The notes: generated by a model not told the origin, from the sequence alone. Positions 32,001 to 36,429 are shown, counted from the stretch's first letter. The stretch: 64,000 bases of DNA from Conchocele bisecta (GCA_029237695.1 CM055265.1:72889912-72953911); one strand, 5' to 3'. Translations and numbers: made by a program.

Positions 32001-32496
32001 CAAATGAGCAAGTGCAATAAAACTGCCCATGCAATCAATCGCTTGACTGTGTATTGTATTCTTTCTATTGTGCGTACAGTTACATCTAAACCATTATATT
32101 ATACCATCATATCACCGAGAGCGGATTGTCAGTGGTAACCAATGTATTACCTGTAAGAAGTTGTTGTTGATGACATTGATGTCGGTGGTGTCGGTGATAT
32201 CATCTTTCAGCGCGTTTGTCAGGTGTTGCTCGTTTATTTGATTGTTGATCTGCTCCAGTTGGCTCTGTCCCCACTCGATTGTCGCCAGCGGCTCTCTGAT
32301 CCGCTCTGTACCCTCACCCGGTAGGGGGCCCGACTTCGGCGAGCTTGGTTTAATACTGTTGTTGTTGTTGTTATTGTTGATGACATTGGCCTGCGCGAGG
32401 CAATTGAAGAGGAACTTGTCCCTCTGCACATTGGTGCCATAGTCACCGTCACTTTCCGCATCCGGGTAGTAATCCGGGCTGATATCATGTGCCAGT
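7976..32496 (-). CDS. MAPK8IP1: JNK-interacting protein 1/2 scaffold, 5'-incomplete, 11 exons
   Basis: Scaffold that, in other animals, holds the JNK kinase module together and links cargo to kinesin-1 (family knowledge). Exons read on the minus strand join in phase: 32496-32151, 31754-31634, 19549-19103, 16211-16044, 14125-14042, 13372-13275, 12657-12553, 11099-11020, 10049-9951 and 8048-7976; with the missing start exon this makes at least eleven. The joined 540 residues show an Asn-rich and acidic N-terminal part, a basic docking-like stretch (about 146-156), an acidic Ser-rich linker (157-305), an SH3 domain (about 326-385), a PTB domain (about 395-535) and the C-terminal tail PTEDIYIE. 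Human JIP1 is 711 residues and fly Aplip1 about 490, so little is missing. Family assignment rests on SH3, PTB and tail together. Invertebrates usually have one JIP1/2 gene, so 1 versus 2 cannot be told apart. Note: ten exons are placed here; the eleventh is inferred. Confidence 0.93.
8400..8695. repeat. CACTCAGTAGGCACA-family repeat in JIP intron
   Basis: AGGTACATGCCCACTCAGTAG at 8402 and the inverted GTGCCTACTGAGTG at 8679 bound an AT-rich interior shared with 4393-4800 and 5270-5710. The remaining part of this intron, 8049-8400, shows nothing identifiable. Confidence 0.65.
8745..9165. repeat. SINE-like repeat (GGGGAAGGGGCCAAGTG family)
   Basis: It shares GCGATGGGTAATTTAAC, CTTTGACATTCTTGTATG, GGGGAAGGGGCCAAGTG, CAGGTTATTCTAATTTCAGG and a GGCCGTTAAACACYAAT-like 3' end with 51990-52520, 59190-59455 and 59960-60430. 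The 51990 copy carries a tRNA-like head. Confidence 0.6.
9329..9735. mobile_element. CACGTG MITE, copy 2 (one end lost)
   Basis: The left end GCATGATCACGTGGTTATAA is intact. The centre is a hairpin at GTGTCAGAGACAC. The right arm stops at TTTCAGTACTTGTT and runs into the CACAGCCACAT-family repeat, so the right terminus is missing. Confidence 0.8.
9735..9945. repeat. CACAGCCACAT-family repeat abutting JIP exon
   Basis: Two diverged pieces (9735-9860 and 9865-9945), each with ACTGGTCGCAAAACCCATAA and CACARCCACAAATA. The second ends about 10 bp from the splice donor at 9950. Confidence 0.6.
9951..10049 (-). CDS. MAPK8IP1: JIP exon: PTB segment YFGFITKHP
   Basis: The acceptor TTTCTCCATAG precedes 10049 and the donor GTATGTTAAC follows 9951. 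The exon is 99 nt, starting with the last base of an Arg codon and ending with two bases of Gly. It encodes YFGFITKHPDQYRYACHVFL and then GEKSTCTVSEAM, the late beta-strand region of JIP PTB domains (vertebrates have YFGFITKHP and RFACHVF). Very strong family match. Confidence 0.95.
10085..10260. repeat. CTTCAATTAAACCACTTTACAC-family fragment
   Basis: It shares ATATCTTCAATTAAACCACT, CATGATGAAAACAC and CAGCGG(A/T)CCTA with 35400-35820. Dispersed repeat of unknown class. 10260-10490 holds nothing identifiable. Confidence 0.6.
10490..10895. mobile_element. CACGTG MITE, copy 3
   Basis: Left end GGTCACGTGGTAGTAACAAC. The right end TTGTTATAAGTACGTGATCA shows the E-box altered to TACGTG. Interior blocks ACGGATTTTGATGAAATATG and CATATTTCATCAAAATCCGT form the two arms. 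Confidence 0.8.
11020..11099 (-). CDS. MAPK8IP1: JIP exon: PTB segment with FFALKNISFCGHHP
   Basis: The acceptor TGTACATTTCAG precedes 11099 and the donor GTAAAGCATT follows 11020. The exon is 80 nt, beginning in phase 0 and leaving AG. It encodes HEDTDEFTHFFALKNISFCG and then HHPRNE. Vertebrate JIP1 has HFFQLKNISFCGYHP at this place. The long plus-strand frame over the same bases (10932-11207) is its antisense shadow. Confidence 0.95.
11194..11592. mobile_element. palindromic MITE, GCTCCAGATAAG termini, copy 1
   Basis: GCTCCAGATAAGGAATTAGT opens at 11194 and GCAGCTTATCTGTAGC closes near 11588. The centre folds on AATTGTCTCCTTGGAGACAATT. Other copies: 13425-13827, 50948-51325, an internal fragment at 23030-23105, and related inverted ends at 47453 and 50115. 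Confidence 0.85.
11640..12005. repeat. hairpin-headed element with CGTACGTACG microsatellite
   Basis: The head AACCTCTCGGAGATAGGCAAGAGG is an imperfect hairpin, followed at 11688-11712 by CGTGCGTACGTACGTACGTG and a unique-looking body. 12025-12115 has five TGTCGAC/GTCGACT words. Same head-plus-microsatellite layout as elsewhere in the window. Confidence 0.55.
12243..12541. mobile_element. GTATAC palindromic MITE, copy 1
   Basis: Left end GGCCTATTTCACCAACATTG; centre ATTATCACAGCCATTTTGGC and complement; right end TTTTGGTGAAATATTCTAC. It ends about 12 bp from the splice donor of the JIP exon at 12553. One of eight copies in the window (12243, 15346, 16249, 18710, 23258, 26622, 32540, 39640). 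Confidence 0.9.
12553..12657 (-). CDS. MAPK8IP1: JIP exon: PTB segment VALSRRAVKS...
   Basis: The acceptor TCGTTTCTAG precedes 12657 and the donor GTACGCTATT follows 12553. The exon is 105 nt, phase 0 at both ends, 35 codons: VALSRRAVKSCKPPPVCTVE and then VSQYGIRMFDKSKTG. It occupies the place of the vertebrate segment [20 protein letters not shown]. It is the least conserved PTB exon; it is supported by phase, position and the P-P-x-x-C-x-x-E pattern. Confidence 0.88.
12677..12945. mobile_element. MITE, GAGACACGCCATG family, copy 1
   Basis: Left end TTGAGACACGCCATGCGATT and right end CAAAATCGCATTGCGTATCTC are inverted. The centre is TGCGGAATTATATTCCGCAT. Copies or fragments at 19955-20225, 23160-23240, 23570-23800 and 25040-25130. 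It starts about 20 bp from the acceptor of the exon at 12657. Confidence 0.8.
13275..13372 (-). CDS. MAPK8IP1: JIP exon: start of PTB domain (FYLRFLGSVEV)
   Basis: The acceptor TTGCATTACAG precedes 13372 and the donor GTCAGTCGCC follows 13275. The exon is 98 nt; its first two bases complete a Glu codon. It encodes EGGCRKFYLRFLGSVEVNYH and then KGNDVLCQAINK. Vertebrate JIP1 reads [22 protein letters not shown] here, a near-diagnostic match for the first PTB strand and helix. Confidence 0.96.
13425..13827. mobile_element. GCTCCAGATAAG MITE, copy 2
   Basis: CGCTCCAGATAAGCTGCGTA at the left and TATCTGGAGCG at the right. The centre TCTCCAAGGAGACAATTCTA is a perfect foldback. It fills the intron between the second SH3 exon and the first PTB exon, together with the next repeat. 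Confidence 0.88.
13830..14013. repeat. GAGCCGTCTCATCAGGATC-family repeat
   Basis: Partial copy of the element at 7208-7465 (CACGAGCCGTCTCATCAGGA, TTTTCATAAATGGAC, GATGAACGGGTTAA). It ends about 28 bp from the donor of the next exon. Confidence 0.6.
14042..14125 (-). CDS. MAPK8IP1: JIP exon: second half of SH3 (VNLRTNQQGIFP)
   Basis: The acceptor CGTTGTAG precedes 14125 and the donor GTACGTACGC follows 14042. The exon is 84 nt; its first two bases complete Gly, then VNLRTNQQGIFPSMYATDLE and FLEEEEE, leaving one base. Vertebrate JIP1 has NMRTGARGVFPAYYA here, with the conserved SH3 G-(I/V)-F-P. The acidic run encoded by (GAG)n follows the SH3 fold. Confidence 0.95.
14190..15290. repeat. X-box-like palindromic minisatellite
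   Basis: 14579-15035 is about 18 copies of a 25-bp unit, GAACTAGTAACCATGCTAAC followed by GGTAT, with GTCACC and TAACTAG variants. The flanks (14200-14575 and 15040-15290) hold older, spread-out units containing GTAACCATGGTAACG. That perfect palindrome matches the RFX X-box consensus GTNRCC-N(0-3)-RGYAAC. It lies in the JIP intron between the two SH3 exons. Confidence 0.9.
15346..15645. mobile_element. GTATAC palindromic MITE, copy 2
   Basis: TAGCCTATTTCACCAACATT to GTTGATGAAATAGGC, with the centre TTATCACAGCCATAATGGCT. Both arms carry paired AAAGTATACTTT words. Confidence 0.9.
15825..16035. mobile_element. CACGTG MITE, copy 4 (shortened)
   Basis: The arm ACGGATTTTGATGAAGTATC and the right end TTGCAACCACGTGATCATGC are present, with an (AT)n run at 15968-15990. 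The element ends about 8 bp from the splice donor of the first SH3 exon. 15650-15820 shows nothing identifiable. Confidence 0.75.
16044..16211 (-). CDS. MAPK8IP1: JIP exon: first half of SH3 domain
   Basis: The acceptor is a good polypyrimidine tract, CTCTCGTTTGTTCCTCAG, before 16211; the donor GTATATACAT follows 16044. The exon is 168 nt in phase with both neighbours; an inner AG at 16206-16205 would break the frame to the preceding exon and was rejected. It encodes KKPQLPVSSTNYRDLAVTHR and then an SH3 start with FIPRHPDEMSIEIGDPIHV and DDFWCE. Vertebrate JIP1 has FVPRHEDELELEVDDP here. The usual second Trp of the SH3 WW pair is Cys, as I recall for fly Aplip1 (W-C-E-G). Confidence 0.95.
16249..16557. 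mobile_element. GTATAC palindromic MITE, copy 3
   Basis: AACCTATTTCACCAACATTG to GGTGAAATCGGTTAC, centre TTATCACAGCCATTTTGGCT. It starts 38 bp upstream of the acceptor of the first SH3 exon. Confidence 0.9.
16615..16960 (-). repeat. tRNA-derived SINE
   Basis: Read on the minus strand from about 16945, GACCGTGGCCGAGGGGTAAC resembles a tRNA A box and, about 45 nt on, GGGGTTCGATTCTC is a good B box. A body follows with GTCTGGGCACGTTAAAGAAC and GTCCCGTATATCAGATTTG. No tRNA gene is called because no 3' acceptor half closes a cloverleaf. Confidence 0.75.
17140..17330. repeat. GATGATCCGGCTC foldback repeat
   Basis: Diverged copy of the element at 7208-7465 (CAGTGTGGATCCAGATGATC, CCAGGATCTGCACTG). 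16985-17140 and 17340-17720 show no identifiable feature. Confidence 0.55.
17768..18042. mobile_element. nested palindrome, TAGTGCCGTGAATGGGAAAA
   Basis: An inner, almost perfect palindrome (17893-18040) has arms GAATAGTAGGTTAGTGCCGT and AAATATCTGGC and a CGGAAACGGGATG centre. An outer pair TTTATCCCGTCAACA and TGTTGACGGGATAAA (17773, 17875) lies to the left. 34318-34467 has the same plan (GGAAACGGTAGGAATTC, TTTCCTAGCCTTGCCTGATA). 18050-18705 holds nothing identifiable. Confidence 0.7.
18708..19050. mobile_element. GTATAC palindromic MITE, copy 4
   Basis: TAGCCAATTTCATCAACATT to GTTGATGAAATAGGCTAC. The left arm has an internal partial duplication (ATCATTTATTTTTCCC and ATCATTTATTTTTTTATG), making it about 40 bp longer. 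It ends 52 bp from the donor of the acidic JIP exon. Confidence 0.9.
19103..19549 (-). CDS. MAPK8IP1: JIP exon: long acidic linker
   Basis: The acceptor TTATATTTCAG precedes 19549 and the donor GTATATATGA follows 19103. The exon is 447 nt with 148 full codons and no stop. Its first two bases complete Cys from the previous exon; its last base joins AT of the SH3 exon to give Asp. The product is rich in Asp, Glu and Ser (ENSDSESDD, SEDVDVSHSDTEREKR) with a Tyr-containing basic part (TRKYRPNKDHAYPKY). JIP proteins have long acidic, poorly conserved linkers here; the identification rests on phase continuity and composition. Confidence 0.88.
19955..20225. mobile_element. GAGACACGCCATG MITE, copy 2
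   Basis: TTGAGACACGCCATGTGATT to AAATCGCATGGCGTTTCTCA, centre TGCGGAAATATATTCCGCAT. Just before it, 19770-19870 is a fragment of the GTTTCACTAAACTTTGTACG family also seen at 48290-48490 and 50555-50765. Confidence 0.8.
20363..20700. mobile_element. foldback plus ATAATTCCAGTA MITE, copy 2
   Basis: Matches 4818-5240 from AGGAATGAATGGC through TGTGCTGGAATTAT, with a shorter centre of the first foldback. 20700-20890 is a GATCCAGATCGTCC-type remnant; 20900-21120 shows nothing. Confidence 0.75.
21121..21575. mobile_element. TATGGAAGCCC MITE pair with ACTTC micro-repeats
   Basis: TATGGAAGCCCTGGACTTCT at 21121, an inverted pair meeting at 21318-21345 (CTTCCATACAAATGTATGGA), and AGTCCCTCCAGGGCTTCCAT at the right end. 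The body is a 9-11-bp micro-repeat, CTTACTTCTAACTTC, in direct then inverted orientation. Two elements head to head, or one with an internal terminal repeat. Confidence 0.75.
21838..21914. repeat. perfect palindrome
   Basis: GCGACCAGTATATCGCCAGA and its complement flank the centre CTGCGCAACTGCGCAG. 21930-22330 shows nothing identifiable. Confidence 0.75.
22338..22520. mobile_element. pogo/Tigger-like short element, copy 1
   Basis: TACAGTAAAACCTCTCTAAA at the left; the inner side of the right end has GGAAACTCTCTAAACCGGAC. The motif CAGTRRAACCTCTCTAAACC matches pogo/Tigger-type termini, which duplicate TA (established for the superfamily). Copies at 35871-36095 and 39996-40205. 22530-23025 shows nothing I can support. 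Confidence 0.55.
23030..23105. repeat. internal fragment of GCTCCAGATAAG MITE
   Basis: Only the foldback centre remains (ATTTCATTAGAATTGTCTCC and complement, CCAAGATGTGTGTTTTCATG). Both termini are missing. Confidence 0.7.
23258..23563. mobile_element. GTATAC palindromic MITE, copy 5
   Basis: TAGCCTATTTCACCAACATT to TTGATGAAATCGGCTACAG, centre TTATCACAGCCATTTTGGCT. It interrupts a GAGACACGCCATG element: pieces at 23160-23240 and 23570-23800 lie on each side. Confidence 0.9.
23570..23800. repeat. GAGACACGCCATG MITE, partial copy
   Basis: GTTTACAAATTTTACAATAC, AATGGCGTCAAAAGTTTACT and ACAAAATCACATGGTGTGTC match the arms of the copies at 12677 and 19955; the left terminus is displaced by the MITE to the left. 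23800-24000 shows nothing; 24000-24110 is a GTCGTCTGCTG fragment. Confidence 0.65.
24558..24728. repeat. long palindrome, GTGAAATGTCCATATTTCAC
   Basis: Arms of about 80 bp (TATTCATATTTTTGCAAGGA, GACATATACATGTTCAT and complements) around CCTAACGGCACTCG. 24120-24550 and 24740-25030 contain no identifiable gene; 24800-24960 resembles a decayed GAGACACGCCATG arm. Confidence 0.75.
25176..25487. mobile_element. GGGGCGGATCCAG element with G and C tracts, copy 1
   Basis: Termini ACAGGGGCGGATCCAG and CCAGATCCGCCCCTGTGT. Within: a G run at 25203-25213, CTAGTTGCGAAGGTAACTCT folding on AGAGGTACCGTTCGCAACTA, and about 65 C at 25397-25462. The interrupted second copy is 33310-35095. Confidence 0.8.
25545..25650. 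repeat. GTCGTCTGCTG MITE fragment
   Basis: CCTTAGAATGCGGGAACCAA and TCTGCTGTTGTTTTATATTT match the arm of the 27030 copy. 25736-25812 is an imperfect palindrome on TTGGTTGAACCAA. 25830-26290 shows nothing identifiable. Confidence 0.5.
26340..26620. repeat. tandem ATGATCCGACTAACRSATCA units
   Basis: Three diverged units share AAGTTTGSTAATGATCCGAC (TTAGTAATG in the second) and CAGGAGATATTCAACAT. The preceding text has AAAGGTCAAAGTGACCAAGG. The third is cut by the MITE at 26622. Confidence 0.65.
26622..26917. mobile_element. GTATAC palindromic MITE, copy 6
   Basis: TAGCCTATTTCACCAACATT to TTGGTGAAATAGACTACAG, centre TTATCACAGCCAAAATGGCT; the right arm has lost one GTATAC word. Confidence 0.9.
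27025..27218. mobile_element. GTCGTCTGCTG palindromic MITE, copy 2
   Basis: GTCGTCTGCTGATAATTCAT to AATATTCAGCAGACGACAC, centre CATTTCCATTGGAAATGATT. 27220-28330 contains no identifiable element apart from a G run at 27693-27708 and T-rich stretches. Confidence 0.75.
28335..28647. mobile_element. CACGTG MITE, copy 5
   Basis: GGTGTATGATCACGTGGTAC plus (AAC)n at the left and (TTG)n TTATAACCATGTGATCATGC at the right; arms ACGGATTTTGATGAAATATG as in the other copies. In the right end CACGTG has decayed to CATGTG. Confidence 0.85.
28828..29912. mobile_element. TACGGGGCGCC element, copy 1, with 5-bp target duplication
   Basis: TACGGGGCGCCAAGTGGGAC and inverted CATGGCGCCCCGTA bound about 1.08 kb; GTAAT flanks both sides. 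Subterminal arrays are a roughly 20-bp unit, TCACAAAATTCAATTCTGTG. Interior unique blocks (ACACGCATGTAAGAAGG, AACCAAAATAACTGTCCATA, AAACCTGCAAGTGTACTCCA) are shared with copy 2 at 33557-34966. No transposase frame seen. Confidence 0.88.
30050..31590. repeat. 33-bp tandem array (about 45 units)
   Basis: Unit GAGTTTACCTTCGCTGTGCA followed by AGTGGGCATGACC, with a shorter 25-bp variant (CGCTGTTCTTAATCGAGTTT). Early units read GGCCATTACTC in place of GGGCATGACC. Because 33 is a multiple of three, long open frames appear on both strands (EFTFAVQVGMT repeats); they have no start context, splice pattern or known fold. The array ends about 44 bp from the donor of the JIP exon at 31634. Confidence 0.92.
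31634..31754 (-). CDS. MAPK8IP1: JIP exon with basic docking-like motif
   Basis: The acceptor TTGTCATTTACAG precedes 31754 and the donor GTAAGTGCCA, close to consensus, follows 31634. The exon is 121 nt: 40 codons in phase 0 and one base over, exactly bridging the exons on each side. It encodes PDTAEDCERTRRKAALQDND and then THKNSRRPRKLPVIPTELTV. The stretch RRPRKLPVIP has the layout of a MAP-kinase docking (D) site, basic residues then L-x-V, and sits where JIP1 carries its JNK-binding domain (RPKRPTTLNLFP). That role is inferred. Confidence 0.87.
32151..32496 (-). CDS. MAPK8IP1: JIP exon: N-terminal acidic and Asn-rich region
   Basis: The acceptor TGTGTACATTTCAG precedes 32496 and the donor GTAATACATT follows 32151. 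The exon is 346 nt; the first base completes a codon from the missing upstream exon, then 115 codons run open. It starts LAHDISPDYYPDAESDGDYG and continues with a poly-Asn run (VINNNNNNNSIKP), GPLPGEGTERIREPL and WGQSQLEQINNQINEQHL. JIP1 has an LTHDISLEEF-like segment near its N terminus, which fits LAHDIS. The Asn run is a trinucleotide repeat (GTT on the plus strand, 32356-32376). Confidence 0.88.
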
Positions 32497-32539
32497 CTGA
32501 AATGTACACAGATGATAATAGGTATAACTAGTCCGCTGT

Positions 32540-32841
32540 AGCAGATCTCATCAAAATTGCAAAGTATACTTATCTAGCAAAGTATACTTTGAGGGAGTAA
32601 TCATTTATTTTTCCCGAAATGCATTATTTCATATAGAACTAACCGTTGCATATATGTTGTGATTAAAAGTATGCAGAATTATTATACTGAATTTATTACA
32701 TTATCACAGCCATTAAATGGCTGTGATAATGTAATACATTCAGTATAATAAAAATTTATAAATTTATCCTAAAATTTCTCCCTCAAAGTATGCTTTGCTA
32801 GATAAGTATACTTTGCCAGGTTGGTGAAATAGGCTACTGGG
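32540..32841. mobile_element. GTATAC palindromic MITE, copy 7
   Basis: TAGCAGATCTCATCAAAATT (diverged left end) to TTGGTGAAATAGGCTACTGG, centre CACAGCCATTAAATGGCTGT. It starts 43 bp upstream of the acceptor of the N-terminal JIP exon. 32860-33310 shows nothing identifiable. Confidence 0.88.
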
Positions 32842-33331
32842 CTATTGCGCTCGCTATTACACGGTTATTAATTATATGGCATACATTTGTATATTGTATG
32901 TGCACATGTTTTATTGTAAGTATATAGTGAGGGGCACCGAGTAGACTGGCATCGGCCAACTGTGTCAACCTCCTTAAGTAATAAATAAATAAATGAATAA
33001 AAATTGTATGTTAATCCATTCACCGACTGGTGCTGCAATCTGCACCGTCGAAGAACAAAAATAAGCATGTCGCATATGTCCACACGTATGAAGTGGACGA
33101 ATGTTTAAGTACAGTCAAACTTGAATTAATTAATATAAGCTACCACCCAAGGGAGACACCAAAAATGGTCGCTTAGAAAGTGAGTGAATGGTCTCGATCT
33201 TAACACAAAAGGTGACTCGTAAGTTCGGTAACTGAACTACTGTTAACTAATTTCTTTAAAACTAGTTCTTAAACTAAGTCAATATTCAGTTACTTGATAT
33301 GTGAAATGAGTGTTGAGGGATCCGGGGTTGC

Positions 33332-33368
<37 letters not shown>

Positions 33369-33387
33369 TTCAGCCATCCGGGGTTGC

Positions 33388-33458
<71 letters not shown>

Positions 33459-33556
33459 GTTCAGCACGGAGTTTACATAGATCACAGTATCACAGTTTAC
33501 CACCAGTTGGAGTCTGAATTTAAATGCTGTAAAAAAAAAAAGGAAAGTGCATTTCG

Positions 33557-34966
33557 TACGGGGCGCCAAGTGGGACATGGCTCAATTTTGTCAACAAAAT
33601 TCATTTTTGTGCCACAAAATTCAATTCTGTGTCACAAAATTCACTTTTGTGTCACAGAATTCAATTCTGTGTCACAAAATTCAATTCTGTGCCACAGAAT
33701 TCAATTCTGTGTCACAAAATTCAATTCTGTCAATTCTGCACACGCATGTAAGAAGGACTACCATTGGTCAGAAACTGCACTGGAGAAATGGGTCACGGTC
33801 GCCGATCTACACATTCAATGTCGATGATTTATTTCTCATTCTGCCGATGATTCATTTTCTCATTCTGCCATTTTGCTTCAACTATCTCCAAACAGTCAAA
33901 CGTTGACAAATCCCATTCGTATTTAAACTCATTTGCGTTATAATTGTACACATAATTCATGTACATGTAGATTCTCCCGCGAGTACTGACGTCATTTAGT
34001 GTGTATCGCAAGGTAACATTTGCCCAGTTAAATCAATAATACACGCGCTGTGGCCTGTGTTCTGACTGCTGTCTGTGTTTATAACAGAATGTGTGTTTTG
34101 GGCCATTTGAGGAAAACCATTTGTAGTATGTGTGTAGATACCATGGATACATGTACTAAGATGGTGTATACTGTAAATAATGCATGTAGACACATAGTTG
34201 CGAACACGTAACTTCGCAACTAGTAGACACAGATCCAATACCATTTGTTTCACAAGGTTAGATCTACTGTTAGAATACGACGTCATCTAATGTCATTTTC
34301 GAGCATAAAAACGTTACCTGATAAATAGAATACCAGGCTAGTGTATTTTAATATCAAGTTTATCAGGCTCGGCTCGGAAACGGTAGGAATTCTTCGGCAA
34401 GCCTACGCGTTTCCTAGCCTTGCCTGATAAACTTGATATCAAAATACACTAGCCTGGTATTCTCTATATATGGGCATGCTCTCAGATCTCTAGCTATGTC
34501 CCGGCTACTTTATGTTTGACCCTGTTTACATAATTGAGGGAAAATTCTGAATATTTTTCTTATTTCTCCTTCAAAGTATATATGCTTATATGGTGTGACC
34601 ACTCATTTGTAATCATAATATAACCAAAATAACTGTCCATAAGGAAGTATAATATTGATATATTGGGTTATATTTTCGCATTTGAAATATTTAAACCTGC
34701 AAGTGTACTCCACCATCTTAGTAAAATGGACTAAGACCGATCTCAACCAATCAACGTAGAGATGACATACGCAACTAATTTTTGTGGACAAAAATGAATT
34801 CTGTCTTCACAAAATTGAATTTTGTGACACAGAATTGAATTTTGTGACACAGAATTGACAGAATTGAATTTTGTGACACAGAATTGAATTTTGTGATTTT
34901 TAGTGTTACAAAACTCAATTTTGTACACATAATTAACCTGTCCTGCATGGCGCCCCGTATTTCGAA
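33557..34966. mobile_element. TACGGGGCGCC element, copy 2, inserted in a G/C-tract element
   Basis: TACGGGGCGCCAAGTGGGAC to CATGGCGCCCCGTA, flanked by TTTCG on both sides (5-bp target duplication; a 6-bp ATTTCG reading is possible). About 1.4 kb, longer than copy 1 because a palindrome (34318-34467, TAGTGTATTTTAATATCAAG and complement) sits inside it. Confidence 0.9.
34318..34470. mobile_element. palindrome nested in TACGGGGCGCC element
   Basis: GAATACCAGGCTAGTGTATT with its inverted copy encloses GGCTCGGCTCGGAAACGGTA and TTTCCTAGCCTTGCCTGATA. The same plan as 17893-18040, so a low-copy MITE family (ATAAATAGAATA ends, GGAAACGG core). Confidence 0.7.
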
Positions 34967-35259
34967 GAGCTCGAAAATAGGACACCCCCTAGTTGCGAAC
35001 GGTAACTACGGATGGTACGGGAGTAGATTGCAAGAGTTACCTTCGCAACTAGACAACCCCCGTTTCCCCAATGATGGAGCCGCCCCTGTATTCTGAGGTA
35101 GCAGTAGTTTTTAAATTATACAAAAATAAATATGATGTGTTACTTTCAAGAAATAGTCTGCTATCGAAGTATATATCGAGCATTTATACTGCAACCATTG
35201 CTCCATGTATATAGCATAATAAAGGGGGTTGGATAAATGCTGTTTATATCTGAAGTAAC

Positions 35260-35325
35260 CTAATATACCTGAAGTAGCCTAATATACATGAAGTAGCCTA
35301 ATATACATGAAGTGCCAATCAAATG
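35260..35325. repeat. 20-bp minisatellite, 4 copies
   Basis: Unit TGAAGTAGCCTAATATACA repeats about four times. It is followed directly by a fragment (35320-35365) of the ATAATTCCAGCA element. Confidence 0.75.
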
Positions 35326-35399
35326 TTAGGGAATTGTGTAAATATGTTTGTGCTGGAATTATAAACATATGTTTCCCTACATACTGTACAATCCGATGT

Positions 35400-35820
35400 G
35401 CGGGAGCCTACCGTTAAAGGGGCATATCAGGAGTTTTTGAAAATACTATAACAAATAAAAACGTGTTTCATCATGCCCCTGTGCAAAGTGGTTTTATTGA
35501 AGATATATACTATGACTATACTAGCATTTCAGATTTATTTTGAAGAAAAATAAAATAAATAAAAATGTTTTTTCATCATGGCCCTGTGAATATATATGAC
35601 GATACTAGGACGGCCGGGTTGTTTCAATTTTCCCAGATATCGGTACATAAGTATCAGATGTTCTATCTTGTTGAACGCAACTATGTACCTATATGGGTGA
35701 AAATATAAACAATCCAGCGGTCCTACTATCGTCATATATCTTCAATTAAACCACTTTACACAGGGCCATGATGAAAACACGTTTTTATTTTTTGTAGTAT
35801 TGTTAAAAATAAATAATGAT
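35400..35820. repeat. CTTCAATTAAACCACTTTACAC repeat
   Basis: A foldback with arms AAACACGTTTTTATTTTTTG and AAATAAAAATGTTTTTTCAT; CATGGCCCTGTG and its inverted copy occur. Fragment at 10085-10260. Confidence 0.6.
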
Positions 35821-35870
35821 ATGCGCCTGTAAATCAGTTGGTGCTAGCAAAAAAAATTAATTTGCGATGT

Positions 35871-36095
35871 ACAGTGAAACCTCTCTAAACCGGACACCCT
35901 GGGAGGTACCCAGGGTGTCCGGCTTAGAGAGGTTTCACTGTAAATCAGGCATTTGATTATTCGGAGCTATAGTTCTGTGCTATGTGATCACAAACAGACA
36001 TTATCACCCGAGATAAATGACCAAGAAACTCATCAGAAATAAGATCACATGTGTTTTATTGGTGTCCTGTTTAGATAGGTTCCACTGTATATCAT
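35871..36095. mobile_element. pogo/Tigger-like element, copy 2
   Basis: TACAGTGAAACCTCTCTAAA, then a perfect hairpin CCGGACACCCTGGGAGGTAC folding on its complement, and a right half to CACTGTATATC near 36088. 36110-36320 is AT-rich with GAGCTAATAGC words akin to 4060-4376. Confidence 0.55.
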
Positions 36096-36357
36096 TCACT
36101 TCTAGTTTTAATTGATTTATACTCATTCAGAGCTAATAGCTTTAAAATATATTGAGCTAGCTTAAAATCAAAATATTGGAGCTAGGTTTGAATTCGTTGA
36201 CTCTAAGGTTTGAACCAATTCGTCATATGTTAAATTAGACCTAGAATTGAATTAATTACAAATATGTTTAACTTAGGCCTAGCCCTAATTATTTAGAGCT
36301 TGTTATACATATTTAGATATGTTTATATACAGTTGGTGCTCCATATAAATACGTTAC

Positions 36358-36429
36358 CTGAACGTTAACTCCGGACATAACGGCCGGTGTATCTGTATCA
36401 TAATATGTCCGGCTCCTGTACTCGCCACC
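36358..36429 (-). CDS. candidate coding exon, possibly upstream JIP exon
   Basis: On the minus strand the acceptor-like TTTAATATTTAACAG before 36429 and the donor-like GTAACG after 36358 bound 24 open codons, GGEYRSRTYYDTDTPAVMSG then VNVQ. The composition looks protein-coding and the site is upstream of the JIP N-terminal exon. Against it: it ends in phase 0, whereas the exon at 32496 needs two bases from its predecessor, so another exon would have to lie between. I do not recognise the peptide. Confidence 0.3.

Larger units (their letters stand above)
33310..35095. mobile_element. GGGGCGGATCCAG element, copy 2, interrupted
   Basis: The left part 33310-33556 has two C tracts (33337-33367 and 33391-33456) split by GTTCAGCCATCCGGGGTTGC, then CACGGAGTTTACATAGATCA and TTTCG. 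The right part 34967-35095 resumes with TTTCGAAGAGCTCGAAAATA, the CTAGTTGCGAAC hairpin and GGAGCCGCCCCTGTATTC. It is inverted relative to copy 1 at 25176-25487, whose uninterrupted GCTCTTCGAAATGCAC gives the empty site. The insert is the next entry. Confidence 0.85.

Noticed and set aside
33294..33827. Proline-rich 177-codon frame
   Set aside because: Crosses a C tract, the end of one element and the start of an inserted one.
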